Part shown: positions 12,554 to 22,985 of the stretch, one piece after another
How the letters are laid out: the number at the start of each line of letters is the position of its first letter
How positions within the stretch are numbered: the stretch's first letter is position 1
Source of the DNA: CAVVSQ01 sp963848825
GTDB lineage: Bacteria; Planctomycetota; Planctomycetia; Gemmatales; Gemmataceae
Length of the DNA: 64,000 bases
Direction of reading: 5' to 3'
NCBI GenBank assembly: GCA_963848825.1
Contig: CAWKFA010000015.1
Span: 1,922,001-1,986,000 of the forward strand
Made by a program: the position numbers and the translations under genes
Notes under the pieces: generated by a model
Seen by the model: only the letters and a program-made list of their open reading frames with translations
Databases searched by the model: none
Told to the model about the DNA's origin: nothing

Positions 12554-13453
12554 TTATGCCGTGCCCGTGGCCCTGGCCCGCAATTGTTCCAGTTCCACCG
12601 CGCTGAGGCCACACGCCCCCACGGTCCGGCGCAGCGCGCCCGGCCCATGGCAATCGCTGCCGCCCGTGATCGCCAGTCCCAGCCGGCTAGCCAACCCGCG
12701 CAGCTCGCGGCCACGGCTTTGCCGGCAGCTCGGAAAGTCGGTTTCCACCGCTTGCATGCCGAACCCTCGCAACTCGCGCAGCGTTTCCTCCGTGCAATCA
12801 TAGGTAGGATGCGCCCAACTCGCAACGCCGCCGGCGCCCCGAATCAGCGCGATGGCCTCGGCCACAGGCAACCGGCTCTTGGGCACGGCAACCTGTCCGC
12901 GGTCCCCCAGCCAGCGCTGAAACGCCTCGCGCACCGAGCCCGCGCGGCCCGCTTTCACCAGCATTTCCGCGAGATGGCGACGGCCGATGGCCACGGTCCC
13001 GTTCACCCCAGCGAATGTTTCTTCCTCTAGCGGGACGCCCATGGTCCGCAATCTCGCCACCATCTCCTGAAAACGTCCCAGGCGGTTGCGGCGCAGCTTC
13101 TCCAGGGCGGCGACGAGGGGGCCATGGTCGAGCCGAATAAAAAAGCCCAGCAGATGCAGTTCCTGGCCATGAAACTCGGTGGAGGCCTCGACGCCGGCAA
13201 TGACCTCCAGGCGGCCGGCCGCCGCCGTGCGTGCCGGGGCGACGCCTTCCAGGACATCATGATCGGTGATGGCCAGGGCCGAGAGGCCGCTACGGCAAGC
13301 GAGATCGACGATCTGGGTGGGGGTATAGGTGCCGTCGCTGGCGGTGGTGTGCAGGTGCAAGTCGGCACGACCGGCCTGCGGCGGCCGCGCCATTTGTTTA
13401 CAAAGATAGGTGAAGGGCTGGCCGGCAGGCATAAAGTGTCTTGGGTCAGGCAT
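12554..13453 (-). CDS. PHP-domain metal-dependent phosphoesterase (TrpH / RNase AM-like)
   Basis: 299 residues. The PHP motifs are in order: DLHLHTTASDG, ITDHDVLEG, the E of AGVEAS, SWAHPTYD and the terminal GSDCHGPG. This set of His/Asp ligands defines the YciV/TrpH-type family, whose members hydrolyse 3',5'-nucleoside bisphosphates or act on RNA 5' ends. The ATG at 13453 overlaps the nusB stop (GATGCCTGA), suggesting translational coupling. A later Met just before ARPPQAGRADLHLHT, at about 13390, is an alternative start, since the first 21 residues are not typical of the family. The exact substrate cannot be told from sequence. Confidence 0.88.
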   Translation of the reverse strand: MPDPRHFMPAGQPFTYLCKQMARPPQAGRADLHLHTTASDGTYTPTQIVDLACRSGLSALAITDHDVLEGVAPARTAAAGRLEVIAGVEASTEFHGQELHLLGFFIRLDHGPLVAALEKLRRNRLGRFQEMVARLRTMGVPLEEETFAGVNGTVAIGRRHLAEMLVKAGRAGSVREAFQRWLGDRGQVAVPKSRLPVAEAIALIRGAGGVASWAHPTYDCTEETLRELRGFGMQAVETDFPSCRQSRGRELRGLASRLGLAITGGSDCHGPGALRRTVGACGLSAVELEQLRARATGTA

Positions 13454-13910
13454 CCGTGGTTTCGGCGGCCGGGGCCGTGGTGTCCGCCGGAGGCACCGCT
13501 ACTTCGCCGCCGGCCTCGCGGCGCAAGCGATCGAGAACGCCATTGACGAACGCGGAGGAATCCGCCGAACCATAGCGTCGCGCCAGCTCGATGGCCTCGT
13601 CGAATGCCACCCCGGGCGGTACGTCCGTGGCGAACAAAAGCTCGAAGGTGCCGATGCGCAAGACATTGCGATCGACAGTCGCCATGCGGATGAGACGCCA
13701 GTTCTCGGCGGCCGCGGCGAGTCTTTTATCGATGTCAGCCTGTTTCTCCCCCACGCCGTTGTAGAGTTGCAAACAGAACTGCCGCGAGCTGGGCTCGCGC
13801 AAGCGGCCCTCCACGAACTGCCCCACCGCCGCGTTGGCGATGCTCGCGTTGTGGTCTCGCTGGAACAATAACTGGAGGGCGACTTCACGTGCGCGCGAAC
13901 GTCGGTTCAT
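13446..13910 (-). CDS. nusB: Transcription antitermination factor NusB
   Basis: About 154 residues. The product begins MNRRSRAREVALQLLFQRD, the canonical NusB opening helix, and carries the later family signature of an Ile/Leu-rich helix (VDRNVLRIGTFELLF), AFDEAIELARRYGS and FVNGVLDRL. NusB binds boxA RNA with NusE and promotes rRNA antitermination. I chose ATG 13910 over longer upstream extensions because the extra 35 residues do not match the family and AGGAT lies just upstream of 13910. The C-terminus has an Ala/Pro/Thr-rich tail of about 20 residues beyond the usual end. The stop overlaps the start of the PHP gene. A terminator-like hairpin lies in the putative leader (see 14106-14133). 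Confidence 0.93.
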   Translation of the reverse strand: MNRRSRAREVALQLLFQRDHNASIANAAVGQFVEGRLREPSSRQFCLQLYNGVGEKQADIDKRLAAAAENWRLIRMATVDRNVLRIGTFELLFATDVPPGVAFDEAIELARRYGSADSSAFVNGVLDRLRREAGGEVAVPPADTTAPAAETTDA

Positions 13911-14105
13911 GCATCGGATCCTGTTCAAGGGGGCTGATCTTATGTTAGCGATTTCGACGCCAGCCGCCATACGGGAGACCTCATCCCGGGGCATGAAACG
14001 AGTGAAACGATGCAATGACTTCGTTTTTGCTCTCCGCAGTCACCCGCCAACCGAGCTTGCATGGCACAAACGTCACTTAAATGCCCGCTGGCGCAAAGAA
14101 AACCC

Positions 14106-14133
14106 AAAAAACGCCGCGCACCAAAGTGCGGCG
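14106..14133 (-). terminator. Terminator-like hairpin in the nusB leader
   Basis: Read on the minus strand this is a GC-rich hairpin (CGCCGCAC, loop TTTG, GTGCGCGGCG with one bulge) followed directly by TTTTTT, the form of an intrinsic terminator. No minus-strand gene lies upstream of it; the next gene downstream is nusB, about 200 bases away. A possible minus-strand promoter (TTGACT, then TAGCTT 16 bases later) lies at about 14145-14171, immediately before the hairpin. The hairpin could attenuate the nusB operon or end a very short RNA. The structure is visible in the sequence; its function is inference. Confidence 0.5.
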
Positions 14134-14193
14134 TGATAAATAAAAAGCTAGACTTGGCCTGATCGTAGTCAAGCTGTCTTAGGCGGTGTCCCC

Positions 14194-15013
14194 ATGTCGA
14201 GCGGCAAAGTCGTCACCAAGGGCGTCCGGGTTCTTCTCTGGGGCCTTTTCGCCGTGGCCGCCCTGGGTTTCGCCTTCTTCTTCGCCACCGCCGGCGTCCT
14301 ATCCTTGTGTCAAGGAACGCCTTTCTTTGATAATGAAAACCTATACCTGTCTTTGGTTTGCGCCGTTATTGCCGGTCTGCTCACGGCCATGTTCCTCTTT
14401 GGCAAGGAAACCATACTCTTGCCCGTGAATCAACCCGTCGCGTTTTTGACCAATGCCCGCCAGGTCATGGAAGACATGGGTTATGTGGTGAGCGGCCACT
14501 CTGATAACTCACTAACCACCGCCGGTGGCTTCCAGTTCTTGTTTTTGGGCCGCGGTATTCGCATTCAATGGCTTGAGACCGACAAGCAAGCCCGCATTTC
14601 CGGCCCGAAACTATGGGTCGATATGCTGCGGCGCCGTCTGCGGGTGCAGAACTTCTTGACTGGCACGGAGTTATCGCTGCAAGACACGTGGCAGCGCACC
14701 CGGGAGTGCTCCTCAAACGGGTCCACATCCAGATGCGCGTGTTACCAGAAGAGCTTGGCGAGGTGAACCAAAACGTGTTGCAAGTCCTGGCCGAGCATGC
14801 TGATGTGGTGTGCGAAATGAGCGTGTTGATCAACAGCGATGACGGCATTCGCGAAAGCACCCTCGAGCAGCAGATACGCCCCTGGCTCAGCGAACGCGGC
14901 ATTGTTTCGGAGATTCGCAAGGACCTCGTGCAAATGTCCGAGTCCCCCTCGGCGCCATCCTCGCGGGCAAGAAGCTTAGCGGCATGTTCCCGCGCAAGAC
15001 CGTCAAGAGCTGA
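14194..15013 (+). CDS. Hypothetical membrane protein with two N-terminal helices, two frameshifts
   Basis: ATG 14194 opens MSSGKVVTKGVRVLLWGLF. Two strong membrane helices follow (about residues 11-40 and 50-70). The soluble remainder contains VAFLTNARQVMEDMGYVV and, after a first shift near 14695, GVLLKRVHIQMRVLPEELGE and VNQNVLQVLAEHADVVCEMS. A second shift near 14945 leads into PLGAILAGKKLSGMFPRK with a stop at 15013. About 272 residues in total. Both shifts would be repaired by one extra base each. No family was recognised. It is transcribed divergently from nusB and convergent with the next minus-strand gene. Confidence 0.6.
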
Positions 15014-15041
15014 ACCGCGCCTGGCAACTCCGCCTACCCGT

Positions 15042-15744
15042 CTATTCGCTTTCCACCGCTTCCATGGCGACGACTCGGCCCGCGATGGCCGCGCAGCGCG
15101 AATCGCGATTGCCGACAGGGCAGGCCTGCAAGTTCAGTCCGCGTGCCTTGCCCATCACCACCATGCATGCTGTCTCGGTCATCGAATCCACCAGCCAGAG
15201 CCAGTGCGTCGGATTGGTGTCTGCCGCCTCCTCGTAAAAGCGGTGGTCCCCATATTTCTCGGCGAAGTAACGCTGCAGCACAAAATATTCCGGCACCGTA
15301 AGCCCCTGCCAGTCCTTGGCCTGGAACATCTCGCCGATTTGCTTGCCCGTGCGTCCCCACGCATTATGAACCGGCTTCGGTGAAAAGAACAAGTAGTACG
15401 GCCCCGCCAGTCGTGCGCCCAGGTCGTCGGTCCGCTGGAGAATTTTCCCGTTGGGCTCCTTGCTCCAGGTGTCCGAAAGCACGAGTTCGAAGGCGTATTG
15501 CTGGTTGTCGGCCAGGCCCGGTGCCGGTTTACGCACGGTTTGCTCGATCAAGTCGTCAAGGGTCTCCATTTGCAAGGCAAAGGGCGGAAACGCGAAGCCA
15601 TGAGTGAAGCCGCATTTGACGGCGTGCTCGAGGCTTGCCGCCTCGGCGCGTGCTTTTTTGGGCAGCGCCTGCGCCAGGCTTGCAGATGATGATCGCGATA
15701 AAAGATGCGGCTGGTTTTCAGGATTTGCCGTGCGTCCAGGCTGC

Positions 15745-15748
<4 letters not shown>
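15042..15748 (-). CDS. Hypothetical protein coupled to the HtrA-like protease gene, one frameshift
   Basis: Starts at ATG 15748, overlapping the protease stop as ATGA, so translation is probably coupled. The N-terminus MSSLDARQILKTSRIFYRDH changes frame near 15680 and continues as SLAQALPKKARAEAASLEHA to 15042. About 235 residues, without a signal peptide or membrane helix. It contains an aromatic-rich segment (LAGPYYLFFSPKPVHNAWGR) and WQGLTVPEYFVLQRYFAEKY. I do not recognise the family. The coupling with a membrane-anchored protease suggests a joint role, possibly as adaptor or substrate, but nothing in the sequence shows this. Confidence 0.65.
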
Positions 15749-17169
<1,421 letters not shown>

Positions 17170-17328
17170 AGGCTCAACCTGGTTGCATCGCAAGGTGTGG
17201 TGCTGTCACGAAAATATTATACCACCGGGGCAGGGCGGACCAAGCAAAAAGAGACGATTTATGCGCCTTCCCGTGGTGCTCGGGCAGTGCGGGATCGTTG
17301 CTCATGACCAATTCTTGCTGCAGCGCAA

Positions 17329-17358
17329 GAAAAAAGGCCCTTCCGAAGGGGAGGGCCT
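17329..17358 (-). terminator. Intrinsic terminator of the 69-residue protein gene
   Basis: On the minus strand AGGCCCT, an inner CCCC-TTCGG-AAGGG-type segment, AGGGCCT and a run of six T form a compact hairpin with a UUCG-like loop, about 30 bases after the stop of the small gene. The stem is perfect over at least 7 bp. Confidence 0.85.
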
Positions 17359-17389
17359 GGTGTTCATTGTCCAGCGGCAGGAGCGGAGG

Positions 17390-17599
17390 TTAAACCGCTT
17401 CTTCCATGATCTCGCACAACGGCGGCCACTCTTTGTCCAGACCTTCGTCCTCGATCTGCTTGAGCTGGCTCTCGGTGATTTCAAACTTGCCGGTGATCAC
17501 TTCGTAGGATTTACGAACATTATGAACGGTGTCCTGGGCGGCAACCAGGGCTTGGAAAATTTCTTTTCGTTGTGGAATCGTCAAACGCTTACTCGCCAT
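17390..17599 (-). CDS. Small conserved-looking hypothetical protein (69 residues)
   Basis: MASKRLTIPQRKEIFQALVA opens a short, mostly helical, acidic protein ending CEIMEEAV. An unusually strong ribosome-binding site (ACAGGAGG, 6-7 bases before ATG) and a dedicated intrinsic terminator downstream argue that it is a real, well-expressed single gene. The pattern (a basic helix, then QDTVHNVRKSYEVITGKFEI, then an acidic tail) could suit a small regulator or nucleic-acid-associated protein, but no family was recognised. It is transcribed divergently from the M20 amidohydrolase. Confidence 0.8.
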   Translation of the reverse strand: MASKRLTIPQRKEIFQALVAAQDTVHNVRKSYEVITGKFEITESQLKQIEDEGLDKEWPPLCEIMEEAV

Positions 17600-17846
17600 A
17601 TTTTCCTCCTGTGAGGGATCAGCAAAACGGGGCCCAGAGCTATTCGAAACGCACCAATGACTGAACAGGAGAGGTGCAATCGAGTGGGTTATATTATTCC
17701 CCCATTTTTAGTATACGCAGGAACAATAAAAGCGGACGTAAAAATCCCAGATTTTTCCATAGTTTACCCTAAGACGCCATGGTATTTAACGATACAAAAC
17801 TAACTGCCGACCGTCAGGCCCCATTTCAGCTGCCAAAGGAGCACTC

Positions 17847-19178
17847 ATGCGACGTCAAGTTATTCTGGCGCTTTTGCTTATTTCCTCATATCTGGACAAA
17901 TATCCAGGTAGGCGCCGAGGAAAGCAAACACCCCGACTTCGTGCCCGCTTATCAAGGAAAAAATTCAGAACGAATTTAGCTCGCTGGACGCCCTTTATAA
18001 ACACTTGCATACGCATCCGGAGCTTTCCTTCGAGGAAGTACAATCCGCCGCACGCATGGCCAAGGAACTGCAGGGCCTCGGGTTCGAGGTTACCACCAAA
18101 GTTGGTTTGACGGGTGTCGTCGGCGTGCTGAAGAATGGCCCTGGCCCGACTGTGCTGGTGCGGACGGATATGGACGCGCTGCCAGTGACCGAGGCCACGG
18201 GCCTACCCTATGCCAGCAAGGTGCGCACGCGCGACAAGGAGGGCAAAGACGTCGGCGTGATGCATGCCTGTGGCCATGATATGCACATGACCTGCTGGGT
18301 GGGGACGGTGCGCGTTCTTGCCGGCATGAAAAAAGAATGGCACGGTACGCTGGTCTTTATCGCGCAGCCGGCCGAGGAAATCGGCGCGGGCGCTCGCCGT
18401 ATGTTACAGGATGGTTTATTCAAACGCTTTCCCCGGCCCGACTATTGCTTGGGCCTGCACTGCGACTCCCGTACGGCTCACGGTCATGTGGCGTATGCCG
18501 AAGGTCTTTTGTGCGCCAACGTGGACACGGTCGATATCACCGTTCGCGGCAAGGGGGGGCACGGCTCAGCGCCGCAAACGACGATCGATCCTATCGTGCT
18601 CGCCGCCCGCATTGTCGTCGATCTCCAGACGCTGGTGAGTCGCGAGATCAACCCAGCGGATCCCGCGGTCGTCACGGTCGGTTCGATTCACGGGGGCACC
18701 AAGCACAACATCATTCCGGCCGAGGTGAAGCTACAGCTTACCGTGCGCTCGCTGAAGGACGAGGTGCGCCAGCACCTTCTGGAAGGAATCCAGCGGATTG
18801 CCAAGGCGGCGGCCCAAAGGCCGCGTGCCCCGGAGCCGATCATTCATGTCGATTTGGATGATTTCACGCCGGCCGTTTACAACAATCCGCCACTGGCTCG
18901 CAAGACGACCGACATCTTCCGGGAGGTGCTGGGCAAGGACAAGGTCCACGATATGGGGCCGGTGATGGGGGGCGAGGATTTCGGGCTGTTTCGGCCGTGA
19001 AGGTATCCCCATCTTCTTCTATTTCCTGGGCACTGTCTCTCCTGAAAAGATTGCCCAGGCGAGCAAGGTCGGCCTTCCTTCCTTGCATTCGGACTTATAC
19101 TATCCGGTCCCGGAGCCGGCGATTCGCACCGGCGTACTGACGATGACCAGCGCGGTGCTCAACCTCATGAAGAAATGA
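17847..19178 (+). CDS. M20-family amidohydrolase / aminoacylase, secreted, three frameshifts
   Basis: AGGAG lies 8 bases before ATG 17847, whose product begins MRRQVILALLLISS, a signal peptide. The frame then changes near 17895 and near 17950, reaching EKIQNEFSSLDALYKHLHTH and the intact core to about 18995. A third shift leads into GIPIFFYFLGTVSPEKIAQA and ends at 19178. M20D signatures are present: HTHPELSFEE, RTDMDALPV, HACGHDMHM, the Glu pair in QPAEEIGAG and MGGEDFG. Enzymes of this family hydrolyse N-acyl amino acids or related amides and bind two metal ions through these residues. Total length is about 440 residues, normal for the family. The substrate is unknown. Confidence 0.88.
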
Positions 19179-19255
19179 AGTCGCCACGGAACGAACGTTC
19201 GGAAGAAAAGGGGGCAGACCCCCTCGCGATACCCGCAAAATCGTTGTCACGTTTC

Positions 19256-19309
19256 GTAGAGTGGGCTTCAGCCCACGTCTGACATGCCTGGGCTCAAAGC
19301 CCACGCTAC
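19256..19309 (+). repeat. Palindromic intergenic repeat (REP-like)
   Basis: A 54-bp imperfect inverted repeat. The left arm reads GTAGAGTGGGCTTCAGCCCA and the right arm is the complement of GTAGCGTGGGCTTTGAGCCC. Each arm also contains its own small palindrome (TGGGCT...AGCCCA). It sits alone in the 350-bp gap between the M20 gene and the WD40 gene (19179-19528), where no coding region or clear promoter could be supported. Structures of this form are typical of dispersed bacterial palindromic repeats; I see no second copy in this window. Confidence 0.7.
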
Positions 19310-19528
19310 AATGGAAAGAATTCGCACATGGGAAAGGATTCGCACATGAAACTTTGGCTGCTTTTTCCCTGTGCAGGCGTAGCAGTTGTTGCGCTCGACG
19401 GACTTCCGGGCGGTACACATTTTCGATTAGCGAGCTGATAGCGCCCCCCGCCTCGTTCGTCTTTAGAGCGTCCGGAGCGGATGCCCCCTTTTTCTCCGAA
19501 GGCTCTCATCGTGTCCCGAGGGTTCCTC

Positions 19529-21958
19529 ATGAGATGGTCGAGTCTATTTGCCCTGGCGGCCTTGTTTCTCGCGAGTGATGCTGCCTACTGCCAAACCAAC
19601 GTGGACGCCGCGGGCGATCCGTTGCCCGCCGGTGCCATGAAACGCTTCGGCACTGCGCGGCTCAGGCATGGCAGTCGCATCATGGCGCTCGCCTATGCGC
19701 CGAGCGGGCGCATGGTGGCGGCAGCCGGCGGCGACGACCCCGTCCGCTTGTGGGACGTGGATACGGGGCAGCAAATTCGCACGCTCAATGAAACGTGGGT
19801 GTGCCACACTGGCCTTTTCTCCGCGCGGCTCCGTGTTGGCCACCGCGGGGGCCTTCAAGACCATCCGACTCTGGGAAGTGGCCACCGGCAAGGATTACGT
19901 CAAACTCGAAGGCCACACCGCGCCGATCAAGGTGCTGGTCATCTCTCCCGATGGCAGCATGTTGGCTTCCGGCAGCCAGGATGGCGCCGTGATTCTCTGG
20001 GAACTGTTGACCGGCAAAATCATCACGCAATTCAAGGGGCACACCGGCGAGATCAATGCCCTGGCCTTCTCCGCGGACAACACACGCCTCGCCTCGGCCG
20101 GCGGCGACCGCTCGATTCGCGTGTGGGATTGCGACAACGCCAAACCCGTGAGCGCCGTTGACGGCCACTGCGAGGTGGCGGCACTCGTCTTCGCGGCGGA
20201 CGGCAAAACCCTCGTTTCCGGTGGTGATGACAATCTTCTCCGGCTCTGGAATGCCGCGGATGGTACGCTGACGCGCACGCTGAAGGGGCACACGGGCGCC
20301 ATTCTTTCCCTGCTGCGCTCAAAGTCCGGCAACGTTATTTCCGGCGCTCGCGATGGCTCCATCCGCGTCTGGGACCAGGACCGTCAGCTCTTGACCATCA
20401 AACGCGACCTGGGCGACAGCGATGCCCTGGCGATTACGAAGGATGGACAATTTCTCGCGTGCGGCGGCATAAACAATACGGTACGCATCTTCAAGGCGGT
20501 GGGGGGACAAGAGGTGCTGCCTGGCGTCGGACCCGGCGCGGCGGTGGCCGCCGTGGCGCTCGCGCCCAATGGTAAATGGCTCGTCTCCGCCAATACCACG
20601 GGCGAGCTTCATTTGTGGGAGGCGGACACCGGTAAAGAAATTCGACACTGGTCATGCCCCACGGCGGGCGATGTCGTATTGGCTTTCGCCCCGGACAGTC
20701 GGACCATTGTCTCGGCCAATGGCCAGGACGCGCCTGCGCTTCTGGGACCCGCTGACGGGCAAGGAAATCAAGCATCTTCCGGGGGACCCCGATGACCCCA
20801 TCCAGTGCCTGGCCTATTCCTCGGACGGGAGTAAACTCGCGGCGGGTCATCGCCTTGGCAAAGTCGATCTTTGGGACCTCGCGGAGCAGAAAATCATTCG
20901 GCAGTTGAAGTGTGCCGGTCCCGTCAATGCGCTTGCCTTCAATGGCGACGACTCGGTGGTTGCGGCGGGCGGACTCACCAAGATCGAGCTTTTCGATACC
21001 TCGACCGGGCGCGAGATGCGGCAAGGCGCGGGCAAAACGGCTGCGCCGCCCTCAACGCTGCCTGCCGTGGCGGCCCTGGCGTTCGCGCCCGATGGCAAGA
21101 CGCTCGCGGCGGCCTGTTACGATGGCGTGGTACGACTCGTCGATTGCATCACCCTCAAAGAAATACGCGGCCTGCGCGGGCACGGCAATGTCGCCTATGC
21201 ACTGGCCTTTTCAGGGGATGGCCGTGTGCTGGCGTCGGCCAGTTTTGACAAGACAGTGCGCGCTTTGGGAGACCTTCAGCGGTTTGCAGATTGCACTCTA
21301 TAACGGCCATGCCGGTCCAGTGACTGCTCTCGGCTTTCCGAAAGATGGCCGCAAAATTTATACGGGCGGCGCCGACACGTCGATACTGCTCTGGGATGCC
21401 ACTGGCCTGGCGAAGGAAGGGGCGCTGCCGGGGTTGGCACTGGGCCCGGCGGAGCTAAAGTCGGCCTGGCTGGATCTGGCATCCGAGGAAGCGCCGCGCG
21501 GCTATCGCGCCTTGTGGAGCGTGATCGCGGCGGCCAAGGAGGGGATACCGTTCGTCGGCGGCCAGCTCTATTTGCTCGATCCGGTACGTGTCGACAAGTT
21601 GTTCGCCGACCTCAATTCCGAGCAATACAAGGTTCGCACCGAGGCGACCAAGGAACTGGAAAGATATGGCATTTGGATGAAAGGCCGCATGCTGACGCTG
21701 CACAAGAACCCGCCGACGCTGGAGGTGCAGCGCCGCATCGATCAGATGCTGAGCAAGCTCGATTTGCCGGGATCATTGTCCCTGGAACAGGAACGCTTGC
21801 GCGTGCGCCGCGTCATGCTGGCACTGGAACAGGTCGGCAGCGCGGAAGCGATCGCGTTCTTGGAAAAGCTCACCATCGGCAGTCCCGAGCCGGAGCTGCA
21901 ACAAGAGGCCAGGGGCTCGCTAGAACGCCTCGGTCATGGCAACAAGACGGTGAGGTGA
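19529..21958 (+). CDS. Secreted WD40 repeat protein, 14 repeats, three frameshifts
   Basis: ATG 19529 opens a signal peptide (MRWSSLFALAALFLASDAAY); GAGGG lies upstream. Frame changes near 19795, 20740 and 21270, all of the same sense (one extra base), link the pieces. I count fourteen WD-type repeats, each with a pattern such as FSPDG..LAS....VRLWD, enough for two seven-bladed propellers. After them comes a C-terminal helical domain of about 180 residues (AELKSAWLDLASEEAPRGYR, LFADLNSEQYKVRTEATKEL) ending with GSLERLGHGNKTVR. The combination of WD40 and this C-terminal region is frequent in planctomycetes, from family knowledge. It probably acts as an extracytoplasmic scaffold; the ligand is unknown. 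Confidence 0.85.
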
Positions 21959-22001
21959 CAGGCCTGTCACCTCACCATGCGCTTATTAATGTCCTCATTT
22001 C

Positions 22002-22719
22002 TCAGCCCGCCATGGCCATGCGCCGTGGTTTGGCCGGCACCTTCTTGACGGCGGCTGGATTGCCCGAGTCTACCAGGCTGCGGAAGATCTGGATGTCCAG
22101 GCCCGAAGCGCTGGCGGAAGCAGGTTGCCACTGGACGCCCAGCGCGAACCAGGTGTCGCTGGTCGATTCAATCGCCTCGATGACGCCATCGAGCGCATTG
22201 CCGCTAATCCGGAAGCCGGGCGACGCGCTGAATGGCCTGGCGATGTTCGCTGTTGACGACGATTTCGCCTTCGCCATATACGTTGGCCAACATCGTGTCC
22301 GGCTGAACGTTGATCGCATGGCGCAGTCCAGGTTCGGGCGGGTGCCGGTGCTGCAAGGCCTCGGGTAATTCGCGGGACAGGTTCGTGTAATTGATACCGC
22401 CCAGGGCCGCATTCATGGCCAGAAGCCCCCGGTCGATGGCCAGGATGGGAAATTTGCGCTGCTTGCACCACACGCACAGCGACTCCATATCCCCCTGGTC
22501 GGTCACGTCCTCGTAGCCGTTCACGACCACGCCCTTGAAACCGTCGAGGAGATCACCCCAGCTCTGCGAACCGTTCGAGGGCTCGAGGAATACCGGCATG
22601 GCGCCGGCAGCCGTAACGGCCCCCTGGTAGCCGATGGACCAAAGCCCGACGCCCCGGCCAGGTGTTTTGATCTCGGAGCCGTAAATAGCGACACGAAGAG
22701 TAGACGGAGTTGAGAACAC
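22002..22719 (-). CDS. Class I glutamine amidotransferase-like (peptidase C26) protein without nucleophile Cys, one frameshift
   Basis: About 238 residues joined across a frame change near 22220. The fold follows gamma-glutamyl-GABA hydrolase (PuuD-like) proteins: IYGSEIKTPGRGVG start, GFKGVVVNGYEDV, the nucleophile-elbow region, VNSEHRQAIQ and GVIEAIES. The elbow, normally GxCxG, here reads AIDRGLLAMN, so the catalytic cysteine is Asp. The codon is GAC and would need two changes from TGC, so a sequencing error is unlikely. The His and Glu partners are kept. It is therefore probably inactive as a hydrolase and may bind a ligand or regulate. A paralogue lies at 37279-38046. Confidence 0.8.
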
Positions 22720-22856
22720 GGAGGACTCCTTTCCTCTGAAGAACGGCCATCACTGGCCTTGTGACGAAGTCGCCAGCTGCAAAAATGATTCTATCCAGCT
22801 GCAAGGGGATTACAAGTAAAAAATGGGAAATTTATATTTGAACCACACGGAGGATT

Positions 22857-22954
22857 CCGAGCCGCGCACGATGCGTACTTGCGGAGTAAGCGGTTTAGCG
22901 CTTGGCTCGCGATCCCAACGCTTACTCCGCGAATACGCAACGTGCGCGGCTCGG
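22857..22954 (+). repeat. 98-bp inverted repeat between genes
   Basis: Two arms of about 36 bases (22857-22892 and 22919-22954) are near-perfect reverse complements, differing at three or four positions, with a 26-base loop. The outer part is CCGAGCCGCGCACG, the inner part GCGGAGTAAGCG. It lies in the 266-bp gap between the GATase-like gene and the end of the TPR gene, just past the TPR stop at 22986. It could act as a transcript end or be a mobile palindromic element. No T-run adjoins it. Confidence 0.75.
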
Positions 22955-22985
22955 ACATCATCGGCGTGCGTAGCGCTGCCGAGCA

